In this document: one piece after another, positions 8,741-18,318 of the stretch
Numbering within the stretch: position 1 is the stretch's first letter
Layout of the letters: every line of letters starts with the position of its first letter
Assembly (NCBI RefSeq): GCF_001941825.1
Contig: NZ_CP019038.1
Location: 1,860,001-1,924,000 of the forward strand
Reading direction: 5' to 3'
Length of the DNA: 64,000 nucleotides
Source of the DNA: Massilia putida
GTDB lineage: Bacteria > Pseudomonadota > Gammaproteobacteria > Burkholderiales > Burkholderiaceae_D
Made by a program: the position numbers and the translations under genes
The notes under the pieces: model-generated
What the model saw: the letters and a program-made list of their open reading frames with translations, nothing else
What the model was told of the DNA's origin: nothing
Database searches by the model: none

Positions 8741-9079
8741 ATGCCGAGCTTGTCTGCATGGGCGCAATTGCTCGCGGCGGGTGTGCTGGAAGTCGTCATG
8801 GCCTTCGCGCTCAAGGCCTCGGCGGGCGCGAGCCGCCCGGGGCCCAGCCTGCTGGCCGTGCTCGCCGCGCTGGCCAGCATCTGGCTGCTGGCCGCGGCCG
8901 TGCGCACGCTGCCGCTCGGCATCGCCTATGCCGTCTGGACGGGCATCGGCGCCCTCGGCGTCAGCCTCGTCGGCGCCGCCGTGTTCGCCGAGCCGCTGTC
9001 GCCGGCGCGGGTGGCGTGCATGGCGCTCGTCTTCGGCGGGATCGCGGGACTCAAAGTACTGGAGCACCCGTCGTCGTGA
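8741..9079 (+). CDS. Small multidrug resistance (SMR) family transporter
   Basis: 112 residues with four membrane helices, the normal SMR size. The conserved membrane glutamate sits in helix 1 (GVLEVVMAFALKAS, Glu at 17), and AYAVWTGIGALG marks helix 3. This last motif is shared by EmrE- and SugE/Gdx-type members, so drug and guanidinium export cannot be separated here. The start lies one base past the stop of the GST gene, suggesting coupled expression under the same LysR regulator. Confidence 0.85.
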   Translation: MPSLSAWAQLLAAGVLEVVMAFALKASAGASRPGPSLLAVLAALASIWLLAAAVRTLPLGIAYAVWTGIGALGVSLVGAAVFAEPLSPARVACMALVFGGIAGLKVLEHPSS

Positions 9080-9114
9080 CCACGACGCATGTTCTCGTCA
9101 GCCCGCCGTGACCG

Positions 9115-10548
9115 TCACCCGAGCTCGCGCTCCAGGAACCGCCACGCGCCGGCATCCTCCAGCGCCGCCACGTTCAGCCGCAGCTTCGTGGACGGCAGCT
9201 GGGTCGGCGAAAACAGGCTGCCCGGCGCCAGCAGCAGGCCCTCGTCCATCGCGCGGGCCGCGAGCGCGTTCGTGTCGCGGCCGCAGTCGGCCCACGCGAA
9301 CATGCCGGCCGTCGGCGCCGGTTCCAGGGTCATGCCGAGCGACTCGATGCGGCGCAGGACCTGGGGCCGCACGGCATCCAGACGCGTGCGGATGCGGTCC
9401 AGGTGCTTGCGGTACACACCCTCGGACAGGATCTTGTAGACGATCCGCTCGCCCAGGTCGCTCGTGCTCAGCGTGGCGAGCATCTTGCGGTCGGCCAGGC
9501 GCTGCACCGTCTCGGCGGACGCCGCGATGAAGCCGACGCGCAGGTTCGCCGCCAGCGATTTCGAGAAGCCACTGAGGTAGATCACGCGCTGCAGCTGGTC
9601 CAGCGCCGCGAGCCGCGTCGCGCTCTGGACGCCGCCCGGATGCAGGTCGCAATAGATGTCGTCCTCGACGACCGTGATGTCGTGCCGTTCGGCGATGCGC
9701 AGGATCTGGAAGGCCTTCGCGGCCGACAGCGACGTGGAACTGGGGTTGTGCAGCACCGAATTGATGATGTACAGGCGCGGCTGGTGCAGCGCCGCCAGCG
9801 CCTCGAGCTGGGCCAGGTCCGGACCGTCGGCCTGGCGGCGGATGCCGACCACCTTCAACCCCATCGCGGCGAACGAGCCGAACATGAGGAACCAGGCCGG
9901 ATCGTCGACGAATACGGTGTCGCCGGGACGGCAGAATTCGCGCGCGACGAGGTCGAGGCCTTGCGTCACGCCGAGCGTCGTCATGAATTGCGCGGGCGCG
10001 GCCGCGATTTCCAGCTCGGCCAGCTTGCGCTGCAATTGTTCGCGCAGGGGCGCATAGCCCTGCGGGCTGGCGTAGTTGAGCAGCACGCTGCTGTTCTGGC
10101 GGCTGACGGCGCGCAGCGCGTTGGCGACGCCGGGGCCGTCCAGCCAGGCCGTCGGCAGGACGCCCGCCGCGCTCGACGGCTGGCCCGGCATCTGGCGGAA
10201 CATGTGGCGGATCAGCCAGACGACGTCCAGCGCGCGCGACTCCAGCGCGGGATCGGCATGCGCTTCGGCACGGCGCAATGCCGTGTTCAGCGGCGCGCGC
10301 TCGCGCACGAAGAAACCGGCGCCGCGGCGCGATTCCAGGTAGCCCTGCGCGACGAGGCGGTCGTAGCTGGCGACGACCGTGAACGGCGACACGCCGTGCG
10401 CGGCCGCGAACCGGCGGATCGAGGGCATGCGCGCCCCGGCCCGCAACTGCCTGTCGTCGATGCGCGCGGTCACCATCCGGACGATCTGGTCGGACAACGG
10501 TTCGCCGGAATCGCGCGACAGCAAGGTCGGCATGAGTGTATCGGTCAT
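9115..10548 (-). CDS. MocR-type (GntR-HTH plus aminotransferase fold) regulator
   Basis: 477 residues. Residues 15-82 form a GntR winged helix (DQIVRMVTARI, then GARMPSIRRFAAAHGVS). The rest is a class I aminotransferase fold with the PLP-binding lysine at about 330 (SGFSKSL) and SVLHNPSSTS upstream of it. Such proteins sense PLP or amino-group compounds rather than catalyse. It is divergent from an EamA exporter, its probable target, over a 111-base shared control region. Confidence 0.88.
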   Translation of the reverse strand: MTDTLMPTLLSRDSGEPLSDQIVRMVTARIDDRQLRAGARMPSIRRFAAAHGVSPFTVVASYDRLVAQGYLESRRGAGFFVRERAPLNTALRRAEAHADPALESRALDVVWLIRHMFRQMPGQPSSAAGVLPTAWLDGPGVANALRAVSRQNSSVLLNYASPQGYAPLREQLQRKLAELEIAAAPAQFMTTLGVTQGLDLVAREFCRPGDTVFVDDPAWFLMFGSFAAMGLKVVGIRRQADGPDLAQLEALAALHQPRLYIINSVLHNPSSTSLSAAKAFQILRIAERHDITVVEDDIYCDLHPGGVQSATRLAALDQLQRVIYLSGFSKSLAANLRVGFIAASAETVQRLADRKMLATLSTSDLGERIVYKILSEGVYRKHLDRIRTRLDAVRPQVLRRIESLGMTLEPAPTAGMFAWADCGRDTNALAARAMDEGLLLAPGSLFSPTQLPSTKLRLNVAALEDAGAWRFLERELG

Positions 10549-10556
10549 TTCGCCAT

Positions 10557-10601
10557 CACAGTATGCAAAAGGATATCGGCAAGTGTATAGGGACTGTACT
10601 G
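10557..10601. promoter_or_regulatory. Repeated half-sites between mocR-type gene and eamA
   Basis: The divergent intergenic region has CACAGTATGC (10557), AGTGTATAG (10582) and ACTGTACTG (10593); the last two start 11 bases apart, one helical turn. MocR regulators commonly bind such direct repeats. The match between copies is imperfect. Confidence 0.3.
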
Positions 10602-10659
10602 CTCGTCCGGTCTAGCATAACCCTGACCACGGTTTGCTGCAACGACAACAGGAGAGCCC

Positions 10660-11580
10660 ATGCGTCCCACCACCCTCGCCCCGACCCCTGCCGTCGCGGC
10701 CGCGTCCGACGAAGCGCGCGGCATGCTACTCGGCCTGATCGGCGTCGCCATCTTCAGCCTCACGTTGCCGTTCACGCGGCTGGCGGTACGCGAGCTCGAT
10801 CCGTTGTTCCTCACGCTGGGCCGCGCGCTGGGCGCCGCCGTGCTGGCGGCCGGGTGGCTGCGCATGCGCCGCGTCGCCTGGCCAGGGCGCGCGGCGCTGC
10901 GGCCGCTGGCCGTCGTGGCGCTCGGGTGCGTGCTCGGCTTTCCGCTGCTCAGTTCGATTGCGATGCGCAGCGTGCCCGCGTCGCACGGCGCCGTGCTGGG
11001 CGGCGTGCTGCCGCTCGCGACCGCCTTGTACGCGGCGCTGCGGGGCTACGAGCGGCCGTCGACCGGGTTCTGGCTCGTCGCGCTGCTCGGAACCGGCCTC
11101 GTGCTCGTCTTTGCGCTGGGCCAGGGCGGCGGGATGTTGCAGAAAGCCGACCTGCTGATGTTCGGCGCGATCGTCGCCGCGGCGGCCGGCTACGCGGAAG
11201 GCGGGCGTCTCGCGCGCACGCTGGGCGGCCAGGAGACGATCTGCTGGGCGCTCGTGCTGGCTGCCGTCCCGGCCGCGCTCCTGCTGCTGGCGTTCGAAGG
11301 CGACCGGTTCGGCCGCCTGGGCGCCGTCGGCCCGGCCAGCTGGCTCGGGTTCGCGTACGTCACGACGTTCTCGATGTTCATCGGCTTCTTTTTCTGGTAT
11401 CGCGGCCTGGCGCTGGGCGGCGTGGCCCGCGTGGGACAGGTGCAACTGCTGCAACCCTTCCTGTCGCTGGCCGGGGCGGCCGTCCTGCTGGGCGAGGCGC
11501 TCACGCTGGCCAACGTCGGCTTCGCGCTGGCCGTGATCGCGACCGTGGCGCTGGGCCGCCGCATGCAGGTGAGGCGATAA
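10660..11580 (+). CDS. EamA/DMT-superfamily transporter
   Basis: 306 residues with ten predicted membrane helices in two EamA repeats; the second ends with FWYRGLALGGVARVGQVQLLQPFLSL, typical of the family (here quoted by position: about residues 246-271). ACAGGAG precedes the ATG at good spacing. It is divergent from the MocR-type gene, which probably controls it. Related pairs export amino acids or other metabolites; the substrate is not visible in the sequence. Confidence 0.85.
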   Translation: MRPTTLAPTPAVAAASDEARGMLLGLIGVAIFSLTLPFTRLAVRELDPLFLTLGRALGAAVLAAGWLRMRRVAWPGRAALRPLAVVALGCVLGFPLLSSIAMRSVPASHGAVLGGVLPLATALYAALRGYERPSTGFWLVALLGTGLVLVFALGQGGGMLQKADLLMFGAIVAAAAGYAEGGRLARTLGGQETICWALVLAAVPAALLLLAFEGDRFGRLGAVGPASWLGFAYVTTFSMFIGFFFWYRGLALGGVARVGQVQLLQPFLSLAGAAVLLGEALTLANVGFALAVIATVALGRRMQVRR

Positions 11581-11676
11581 TGGGTATGCACCCCACGATG
11601 GGCACGCTCGCCGGCAAGTCGTACAATAGCTGCTTTCTCGATATCTGCTTTCTTTTCACACAACCCTGGGGAATTC

Positions 11677-12138
11677 ATGTCCGTCTACGACAAACTCAAA
11701 GAACTGAACATCACCCTGAGCGCACCGGCGACGCCGGCGGCCGCCTATGTCATGTATGCGCAGACCGGCAACCTGGTCTTCCTGTCCGGCCACATCAGCA
11801 AGAATGCCGACGGCACCGTCAATACCGGCCTCTTGGGCCGCGACAAGACGACGGAACAGGGCAAGGCGGCGGCGCGCGCCGTGGCCGTCGACCTGATCGG
11901 CACGCTGCAGGCGGCCGTCGGCGGCGACCTGAACCGTGTGAAGCGCATCGTCAAGGTGATGAGCCTGGTCGCGTCGACGCCGGACTACACCGAACAACAC
12001 CTCGTGACGAACGGCTGCTCGGAGCTGCTGGGCGAGGTGTTCGGCGCTGCCGGCAAGCACGCGCGCTCGGCGTTCGGTGTGTCTTCCCTGCCCCTCGGCG
12101 CCTGTGTCGAGATCGAACTCATCGCCGAAGTGGCGTAA
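11677..12138 (+). CDS. RidA/YjgF family protein
   Basis: 153 residues of the RidA/YER057c/UK114 family: a TGNLVFLSGHIS motif near the N-terminus and SSLPLGACVEIELIAEV at the C-terminus. Family members hydrolyse reactive enamine/imine intermediates made by PLP enzymes. The length and the N-terminal MSVYDKLKELNITL match the longer RidA subgroup. GGGGAA lies upstream of the ATG. A PLP-dependent aminotransferase follows, which fits that role. TACAAT at 11622-11627 may be its -10 element. Confidence 0.85.
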   Translation: MSVYDKLKELNITLSAPATPAAAYVMYAQTGNLVFLSGHISKNADGTVNTGLLGRDKTTEQGKAAARAVAVDLIGTLQAAVGGDLNRVKRIVKVMSLVASTPDYTEQHLVTNGCSELLGEVFGAAGKHARSAFGVSSLPLGACVEIELIAEVA

Positions 12139-12178
12139 GCTATCGTTCGGCAGCGACATTTTCAGCAGTAATTTAATC

Positions 12179-12203
12179 GGAGCATGCCTACCAGGCGTGC
12201 TCC
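12179..12203 (+). terminator. Hairpin after the RidA gene
   Basis: GGAGCATGCCT and AGGCGTGCTCC pair over 11 positions (one G-T wobble) around a three-base loop. Only a weak T-rich stretch follows, so termination strength is uncertain. Confidence 0.5.
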
Positions 12204-12233
12204 TCTTGAGAGAGCAGCCTATCCGGCGTGCTT

Positions 12234-12239
12234 TATAAT
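12234..12239 (+). promoter_or_regulatory. Probable -10 element of the aminotransferase gene
   Basis: A perfect TATAAT lies 38 bases upstream of the start codon. No good -35 box sits 16-18 bases before it; TTGAGA at 12206 is 22 bases away, too far. Confidence 0.4.
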
Positions 12240-12277
12240 GGCCGACGCACCATCGTGGCCCTTCCTGTGAGACCAGT

Positions 12278-13471
12278 ATGAAAATCGAAAATCCCAATCC
12301 CATCCAGTGGCAGTTCTCGGAGCGCGCACAGCAGCTGCAAAGCTCGGCGATCCGCGAGATCCTGAAGATCACCCAGCGTCCGGAAATCATTTCCTTCGCC
12401 GGCGGCCTGCCCTCGCCCGCCACCTTCCCCGTCGAACGCATGAAGGCGGCCTTCGACAAAGTACTGTCCGACAATGGCAAGCAGGCCCTGCAATACGGCC
12501 CGACGGACGGCTACGCGCCGCTGCGCGAATGGGTGGCGAACTACCTGTCCACGGAAGGCACGACAATCGTGCCGGAACAGATCCTGATGGTGTCCGGCTC
12601 GCAGCAGGCCCTCGACCTGCTCGGTAAAGTCCTGATCGACGAAGGCAGCCGCGTGCTGGTGGAAACCCCCAGCTACCTCGGCGCACTGCAGGCCTTCTCC
12701 GTCTACCGTCCGGAATTCCAGTCGGTCGAGACGGACGACCACGGCCTGGTGCCGTCGTCGATCGAGCCGCTGGCCAAGGGCGCGCGCCTGCTGTACTCGC
12801 TGCCGAACTTCCAGAACCCGACCGGCCGCTCGCTGTCGATCGAGCGCCGCCGCGAGTTGGTCGAGACTTGCGCCCGCCTGGGCCTGCCGCTGATCGAGGA
12901 CGATCCGTACGGCGCGCTGTCGTACAAGGGCGAGCCGATGCCGCGCATGCTGTCGATGAATCCGGACGGCGTGATCTATATGGGGTCGTTCTCGAAAGTG
13001 CTGACGCCGGGCATCCGCCTGGGCTACGTCGTCGCTCCGCTGCCGCTCGTGCGCCGCCTCGAGCTGGCCAAGCAGGCCGCCGACCTGCACACCGCCACGC
13101 TGACGCAGATGGTCGTGCACGAAGTCATCAAGGACGGCTTCCTGAACGAACACATCCCGACCATCCGCAACCTGTACGCCAACCAGTGCCAGGTGATGCT
13201 GGACGCGATGGCCGAGCAGTTCCCGGAAGGCGTCACGTGGACGCGCCCGGAAGGCGGCATGTTCATCTGGGTCACGCTGCCGAAGCACATCAACGCGATG
13301 AAACTGCTCGACCAGGCCATCGCCGCCCGCGTCGCATTCGTCCCGGGCGCCCCGTTCTACGCCAACGAACCGGCCCCGAACACGCTGCGCCTGTCGTTCG
13401 TGACCGTGCCGCCGGAGCGCATCCGCGAAGGCATCGCCACGCTGGGCAAGCTGATCAAAGATCAGATGTAA
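12278..13471 (+). CDS. PLP-dependent aminotransferase (class I fold, 2-aminoadipate/LysN-like)
   Basis: 397 residues. The N-terminus SSAIREILKITQRPEIISFAGG and the PLP-lysine segment GSFSKVLTPGIRLGY (around residue 235) are typical of the fold-type I group that includes 2-aminoadipate and broad-range aromatic or branched-chain aminotransferases. No GntR domain is present, so this is an enzyme rather than a MocR regulator. Downstream of RidA, whose job of clearing enamine by-products would suit it. Exact amino donor unknown. Confidence 0.85.
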   Translation: MKIENPNPIQWQFSERAQQLQSSAIREILKITQRPEIISFAGGLPSPATFPVERMKAAFDKVLSDNGKQALQYGPTDGYAPLREWVANYLSTEGTTIVPEQILMVSGSQQALDLLGKVLIDEGSRVLVETPSYLGALQAFSVYRPEFQSVETDDHGLVPSSIEPLAKGARLLYSLPNFQNPTGRSLSIERRRELVETCARLGLPLIEDDPYGALSYKGEPMPRMLSMNPDGVIYMGSFSKVLTPGIRLGYVVAPLPLVRRLELAKQAADLHTATLTQMVVHEVIKDGFLNEHIPTIRNLYANQCQVMLDAMAEQFPEGVTWTRPEGGMFIWVTLPKHINAMKLLDQAIAARVAFVPGAPFYANEPAPNTLRLSFVTVPPERIREGIATLGKLIKDQM

Positions 13472-13479
13472 TACCTCAT

Positions 13480-13511
13480 TGCCCGGCGGCGCTCACACGT
13501 GCCGCCGGGCA
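13480..13511 (+). terminator. Strong hairpin after the aminotransferase gene
   Basis: TGCCCGGCGGC (13480-13490) and GCCGCCGGGCA (13501-13511) pair perfectly over 11 bases with a 10-base loop, 8 bases past the stop codon. The following sequence is A/T-rich (TAAACAATTG) but lacks a run of T. Confidence 0.65.
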
Positions 13512-13512
13512 T

Positions 13513-13542
13513 AAACAATTGTTGAACAGACCAAACAATTGT
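13513..13542. repeat. Direct repeat AAACAATTGT upstream of the GGDEF gene
   Basis: The 10-mer occurs at 13513-13522 and 13533-13542, starting 20 bases apart (two helical turns). Each contains the palindrome CAATTG. It may be a protein-binding site for control of the following gene. Confidence 0.4.
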
Positions 13543-13659
13543 CAGTTGCGCAAAAGTTACAGATTTTTCCACTTGTAAAAAAACTTATTGCCCTATGTCA
13601 GCTTGCGGGGTGTATGATTTTGCACGCAATCTAAACGTGCAGTTCCCGCAAAGCACCGT

Positions 13660-14991
13660 ATGACCAATCCAGCGACCGTGCCGCTTGCCGATCCGCGCAA
13701 GCCCGCAATCCTCATTGTCGACGACGCACCGGACAACCTCGGCGTGCTGCGCGCGATGATGCTGCGTCAAGGCTATCAGACGTTCGTGGCCACCTCCGGC
13801 GACCGCGCGCTCGACATTGCCCAGCGCGTCAAACCCGACCTGATCCTGCTCGACGTCGTCATGCCCGGCATCGACGGCCTGGAAACGTGCCGCCGCCTGA
13901 AGGCGCACCCGGCCACGGCGCGCATCCCCGTCATCTTCATGAGCGCGCGCGGCACCACGGAAGACATCGTCGCCGGCTTCGACACCGGCGCCGCCGACTA
14001 CATCCCGAAGCCGCTGCGCCTGGAAGAAGTCTGCGTCCGCGTGCGCGCCCAGCTGCGCCTGCGCAGCACCAGCGACACCCAATCGGAACAGGCCGACCGC
14101 CTGCGCATGATCGTCAACAGCATGGACCAGGGCCTGTTGATCGTCGAAGGCTGCGGCCGCGTGCAGTACGCGAACCCGGCCTGCGACCGCTATCTGGGGT
14201 ATGCGCCCGACGAGCTGGTCGGCCTGTCGCTGATGGATCTGCTGGACTGCAATGAGCCCGGCCGCCGCGAGGGCCTCGATGCGATGGCCTACGGCACGCG
14301 CGAAGTCAAGATCCGCCACCGCGACGGCGGCCTGCGCGCGATGGACCTGACGATGACGCCGATGCATGCGGCCGACGGCCTGTTCGTCGCGCTGCTGCAC
14401 GACATCACGCACCACAAGCAGTCCGAGGACGCGCTGCAGCGCGCGGCCATGCTGGACCCGCTGACCAAGATCGCCAACCGTCGCCATTTCGACGCCTTCC
14501 TCGACAAAGAATGGCAGCGCGCGATCCGCAACGCCCAACCGCTGTCGCTGGTCGTGCTCGACGTCGACCACTTCAAGCTGTACAACGACACGCTGGGCCA
14601 TGCGGCGGGCGACGTCTGCCTGCAGAAAGTCGCGCAGGCGCTGCAGGACCACGCCGCGCGCCCGACCGACCTGGCGGCCCGCTACGGCGGCGAGGAATTC
14701 GTGCTGCTGTTCGCCGAGACCCCTGCGGAAAACGCGGCGCGCCTCGCGGAGATGATCCGCGCGGCCGTCCAGGCGCTGGAAATCCCGAACCCGCGCTCGA
14801 CGACGTCGACCTGGCTCACGGTGTCCGTGGGCGTGGCGACGATCGTGCCGACGCAGCTGGACGCGATCGACAACCTGTTCGTGTGCGCGGACCGGGCCAT
14901 GTATGCGGCGAAGGCCGCGGGGCGCAATCGCGTCGAGTCGACCATCGTCGGCGCGGCGTGGGATGTGGTGCAGGATGCGGCGTTGTACTAG
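13660..14991 (+). CDS. Response regulator-PAS-diguanylate cyclase
   Basis: 443 residues. The REC domain (15-132) has the acidic pair at 21-22, phosphoacceptor Asp65 (LLLDVVMPG) and Lys117. A PAS domain follows (about 148-255, QGLLIVEGCGRVQYANPAC). The GGDEF domain ends the protein with an intact active site, GGEEF at 343-347, and a product-inhibition site R-P-T-D at 334-337, five residues before it. It should therefore make cyclic di-GMP under phosphorylation control with feedback inhibition. No kinase is adjacent; the cognate sensor is unknown. Confidence 0.92.
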   Translation: MTNPATVPLADPRKPAILIVDDAPDNLGVLRAMMLRQGYQTFVATSGDRALDIAQRVKPDLILLDVVMPGIDGLETCRRLKAHPATARIPVIFMSARGTTEDIVAGFDTGAADYIPKPLRLEEVCVRVRAQLRLRSTSDTQSEQADRLRMIVNSMDQGLLIVEGCGRVQYANPACDRYLGYAPDELVGLSLMDLLDCNEPGRREGLDAMAYGTREVKIRHRDGGLRAMDLTMTPMHAADGLFVALLHDITHHKQSEDALQRAAMLDPLTKIANRRHFDAFLDKEWQRAIRNAQPLSLVVLDVDHFKLYNDTLGHAAGDVCLQKVAQALQDHAARPTDLAARYGGEEFVLLFAETPAENAARLAEMIRAAVQALEIPNPRSTTSTWLTVSVGVATIVPTQLDAIDNLFVCADRAMYAAKAAGRNRVESTIVGAAWDVVQDAALY

Positions 14992-14993
14992 GC

Positions 14994-15170
14994 CGTCGTC
15001 CTCGCGAAAGCCGGGACCCATGCTGACTCCCCGAAGCCACACGATTTGAAGCGCCGCAGGATATTCAACGTACCGACTTCGGTGCTTCAGTATGGATTCG
15101 CGCTTTCGTGGGAAGTCGTTTCCGGCAGTGCCGGGAAGTCGTTTCCGGCAGTGCCGGAAACGACGGTTCA
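14994..15170. repeat. Family A intergenic palindromic repeat (with tandem unit)
   Basis: The left part at 14994-15026 (TCGCGAAAGCCGGGACCCAT) and the right part at 15089-15119 (TATGGATTCGCGCTTTCG) are inverted copies. The right end holds two tandem 23-base copies at 15111-15133 and 15134-15156, each containing GTTTCCGGCAGTGCCG, then a closing GAAACGACGG. The unit is related to the repeats at 23.4, 29.8, 31.9, 54.1 and 61.9 kb. It fills the gap between the GGDEF gene and the convergent kinase gene. Confidence 0.75.
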
Positions 15171-16730
15171 TCGCTTCGGATACCCCGTAATCTCCGCAAT
15201 CTCCCCATACAACGGCTTCAACTGCCGATACATCTTCAGATAAACCCGCCGGTACAGCCGCTCGTACACGTCGCGGTGCGCCGGCACCGGCTCGAACACC
15301 CGTCCCACCCGCGTCATCGCGGCCATCGCCGCCGCGAAATCGCGGTGCAGCTTGAGGCCCACGGCCGCGTCGATGGCGGCGCCCAGGCCCGACGTCTCGT
15401 ACACGTGCGGGCGCGCCGTCGGCAGGCCGAAGATGTCGGCCGTCAGCTGCATCGCGCAATCGCTCTGCGACCCGCCGCCCGCGACCCGCAGTTCCGTGAT
15501 CGCCACGCCGCTGCGCTTCTCGATGCGTTCCTTCCCTTCGCGCAGCGCGTACGCGAGCCCTTCCAAGATCGCGCGGTAGACATGCGCGCGCGTGTGCACG
15601 TCGCCGAAACCGACGATGGCACCCTTCGCCTCGCGGCCCGGTACGCGGATGCCCGGCGTCCAGTACGGCTGCAGCATCAGGCCCATGGAGCCCGGCGGGA
15701 CGGCGCTGGCCAGCTGGTCGAACAGCTGTTCGGGCGCCACGTCTTCCGCGAGCGCGCGGGCAAGCTCGGGGTGGCCGAACTGCTCCTTGAACCAGTTGAC
15801 CATCCAGTAGCCGCGGAACACCTGCACCTCGCTGCTGTATGCGCCCGGGATCGCGGCCGGATACGGCGGCAGGAACGGCGTCACCTCGACGTAGCGCGTG
15901 CCCGTCGTGTTGATGGTGGCCGTCGTGCCGTAGCTGAGGCACCCCACGTGCGGCTCGCGGCAGCCGGCGCCGATCACCTCGCAGGCTTTATCGGCCGCGG
16001 CGGCCAGCAGCGGCGTGCCGGCCGGGATGCCGGTGGCGTCCGCAGCATCGCGCCCGATCTCGCCGAGATGGTCGCCCGGCTCCACGAGGTCCGGCAGCAT
16101 GCGCCGTTCGACCGCGAGCGCCTGCCACTTCCAGTCGCGCGGCCCGGCCCAGCGGCGGCGTTTGTAATCGAACGGGACGTAGGCGACCTGCGAGCCTGAC
16201 GAATCGGCGAAACGTCCGCACAGCCGCCAGTTCAGGTAGCCGGACAGCAGCAGGAATTTGTCGGTCGCGGCCCACACGTCCGGCTCGTGCGCGCGGATCC
16301 AATTGATCTCGGCCTCGCCGCGGAAGTAGTCGATGGTGCCGTCCACGCGCGCCAGCTTGAACGCCGCGCGCCACCACCACGACATCGGCGGAACCACGTC
16401 CGTATGGCGCTGGTCGAGCCACGTGATCGCGGGCCGCAGCGGGCGGCCATCGCGGCCGAGGTTGACGACGGTGCCGCGCTGCGTCGTCACCGCGACGCCG
16501 GCGATGGACTCGCGGCGCACGCCGGGCTGCGTCCACAGGCCCTGGCATGCGCGGCACAGCGCTTGCCAGTAATCCTCCGGGTCGTGCTCGGCCCAGCCGG
16601 GGTGCGTGGAAAAATACGGGTCCAGCATGACCTGCGATTTGGCGACGATGTTCCCCGCGAGGTCGAACAGGATCGCGCGCACGCTCTGGGTGCCGTTGTC
16701 GATGGCGAGGATGGTCGTGTCAGTCTTCAT
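15168..16730 (-). CDS. FGGY-family carbohydrate kinase
   Basis: 520 residues. The N-terminal phosphate-binding motif [14 protein letters not shown] is at 11-24 and the C-terminal ATP-binding part has [10 protein letters not shown] and [18 protein letters not shown] kinases phosphorylate polyols and sugars such as glycerol or xylulose; this one is distant from classical GlpK. Its ATG at 16730 overlaps the end of the upstream dehydrogenase gene by 11 bases, so the two are coupled. A longer frame to 17063 exists but runs inside that gene. With a GlpD-like enzyme and an alkyl-DHAP-synthase-like protein upstream, a glycerol or glyceryl-ether substrate is a reasonable guess. Confidence 0.85.
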   Translation of the reverse strand: MKTDTTILAIDNGTQSVRAILFDLAGNIVAKSQVMLDPYFSTHPGWAEHDPEDYWQALCRACQGLWTQPGVRRESIAGVAVTTQRGTVVNLGRDGRPLRPAITWLDQRHTDVVPPMSWWWRAAFKLARVDGTIDYFRGEAEINWIRAHEPDVWAATDKFLLLSGYLNWRLCGRFADSSGSQVAYVPFDYKRRRWAGPRDWKWQALAVERRMLPDLVEPGDHLGEIGRDAADATGIPAGTPLLAAAADKACEVIGAGCREPHVGCLSYGTTATINTTGTRYVEVTPFLPPYPAAIPGAYSSEVQVFRGYWMVNWFKEQFGHPELARALAEDVAPEQLFDQLASAVPPGSMGLMLQPYWTPGIRVPGREAKGAIVGFGDVHTRAHVYRAILEGLAYALREGKERIEKRSGVAITELRVAGGGSQSDCAMQLTADIFGLPTARPHVYETSGLGAAIDAAVGLKLHRDFAAAMAAMTRVGRVFEPVPAHRDVYERLYRRVYLKMYRQLKPLYGEIAEITGYPKR

Positions 16731-18318
16731 GAGGCAGGCCGTGGTGAAGGGTCCAGTGCGCGCGGTACGCGGCGTCTTCCCGCGCCCAGCGCGCATCGCT
16801 CCAGCCGAGTTCCGGCTGGCAGATGGCGCGGATGCGGTCCATATGCGCCGTACCGCCGTCGCGCAGCAAGAGGCCCAGGCGCGTGCGGCGCAGCAGCAGG
16901 TCGTCGAGGTGCAGCACTGCTTCGCGGCGCGCGGCCCAGCGCAGCTCGGCCCATGCCGTTTCGGTGCCGGGGATGCGTTCCAGTTCGCCAGGCCGCGCCG
17001 CATCCAGCAGGGCCGCCGTGCACGCGCCGTGGCGGCCGTGCAGGCGCCGCAGCAGGCCGGCATCGACGTGCGGCGCGTCCGGCCGCAGCACGGGCGCGAA
17101 CACGGGACAGGCGTCGAGCGGGTCGATCCAGCCCGGCAGCTGGGCCTTCGCGAGGCGCAGCGCGTCGAGGGCGATGGCGCGGAACGTCGTCAGCTTGCCG
17201 CCGGCGATGGCGACGAGGCCGTCCGCGCTCCACACGACGTGCTCGCGTCCTTCCCGCGACGGCGCCCCGCCCTCCTTGCCCGCGATGACGGGGCGCACGC
17301 CCGCGTAAGTCGCCACGACGTCCTTGTCGGTTAGTTGCAGGTGAGGGAACTGCGCCCGCAGCGCCGCCATCAGGTAATCCATCTCCGCGCGGGTGATGCG
17401 GGCCGCGCGTTCCATCGGATCAACGTGGTCGAGGTCCGTCGTGCCGACCAGGGTCGCGCCCTCCCACGGAAAGGCGAACACGGGACGGCCGTCGTGTGGA
17501 TGCATCAGGCTCACGGCGCGCGCCAGCGGCAGGCGCCATGCGGGCAGGATCAGATGGCTGCCGCGCAAGGGGCGCAGGCGCGGGCCCTGGCCTGCATTTT
17601 CCCCGTGTAGCGCGCCCGACCACGCGCCCGTCGCATCGATCACGACCTTCGCCCGCACGGCGTACTCGGTGCCGTCGACCGCGCAGACGAGCGCCGCGCC
17701 GCACACGCGGCCACCGTCGCGCAACAGCGCGCGCGCACCAAGATGATTGACGGCCGCCGCGCCATGGTCGAGCGCCTCGCGCAGCACGCGCAGTACCAGG
17801 CGCGCATCGTCCGTGCGCGCGTCCGTGTAGACGATGCCGCCGGCCAGGCCGTCCCGTTTCACGTTCGGCGCCGCCATCAGGAAGTCGTCGGCAGGGAGCC
17901 AGTGGCGCTCGCGCCGGCCCGCCATCACGTCGTAGACCGCGAGGCCGGCCAGGAAGCTGCGCCGCCCGCGCGCGCCATCGTACTGCGCGAACGCGAAGCC
18001 CTGCGGTTCGACGAGGCCGGGCGCGCAGCGCAGCAGCATCTCGCGCTCGCGCACGGATTCCGCGGTCAGCCGCACGTGGCCATCCTTCAGGTAGCGCAGG
18101 CCGCCGTGCACGAGTTTCGACGAGCGGCTCGACGTGCCCCATGCGAAGTCATGACGCTCGACCAGCAAGGCCTTCAATCCCCGCCGCGCAGCCTCCAGCA
18201 GCACCCCGGCGCCGCAGATGCCGCCGCCGATCACGAGCACGTCCCAGTCGCGCGCCAGCACGTCTGGCAAACCGGCGCGCCCGCCCCGCTGCCACAGCGC
18301 GGAGAATGCTCCGCTCAT
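16720..18318 (-). CDS. glpD: FAD-dependent glycerol-3-phosphate dehydrogenase (GlpD-like)
   Basis: 532 residues, a little longer than E. coli GlpD. The FAD-binding loop [10 protein letters not shown] is at about 29-38, followed by the family motif [19 protein letters not shown] and, later, AGVRPVIAG and [11 protein letters not shown]. The C-terminal DAO_C domain is present. It would oxidise sn-glycerol 3-phosphate, or an ether analogue, to the dihydroxyacetone-phosphate form at the membrane, passing electrons to quinone. It overlaps both neighbours (start at 18318 against the stop at 18315; stop at 16720 against the kinase start), so a single operon is certain in layout. Confidence 0.88.
   Translation of the reverse strand: MSGAFSALWQRGGRAGLPDVLARDWDVLVIGGGICGAGVLLEAARRGLKALLVERHDFAWGTSSRSSKLVHGGLRYLKDGHVRLTAESVREREMLLRCAPGLVEPQGFAFAQYDGARGRRSFLAGLAVYDVMAGRRERHWLPADDFLMAAPNVKRDGLAGGIVYTDARTDDARLVLRVLREALDHGAAAVNHLGARALLRDGGRVCGAALVCAVDGTEYAVRAKVVIDATGAWSGALHGENAGQGPRLRPLRGSHLILPAWRLPLARAVSLMHPHDGRPVFAFPWEGATLVGTTDLDHVDPMERAARITRAEMDYLMAALRAQFPHLQLTDKDVVATYAGVRPVIAGKEGGAPSREGREHVVWSADGLVAIAGGKLTTFRAIALDALRLAKAQLPGWIDPLDACPVFAPVLRPDAPHVDAGLLRRLHGRHGACTAALLDAARPGELERIPGTETAWAELRWAARREAVLHLDDLLLRRTRLGLLLRDGGTAHMDRIRAICQPELGWSDARWAREDAAYRAHWTLHHGLPHED

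Noticed and set aside
9115..10548. Treating the MocR-type gene as a metabolic aminotransferase
   Set aside because: A complete GntR winged helix precedes the aminotransferase fold and the gene is divergent from a transporter, so a regulator is the better call.
12206..12239. TTGAGA and TATAAT as a full promoter for the aminotransferase gene
   Set aside because: The spacing is 22 bases, too long for a normal sigma-70 promoter; only the -10 is kept.
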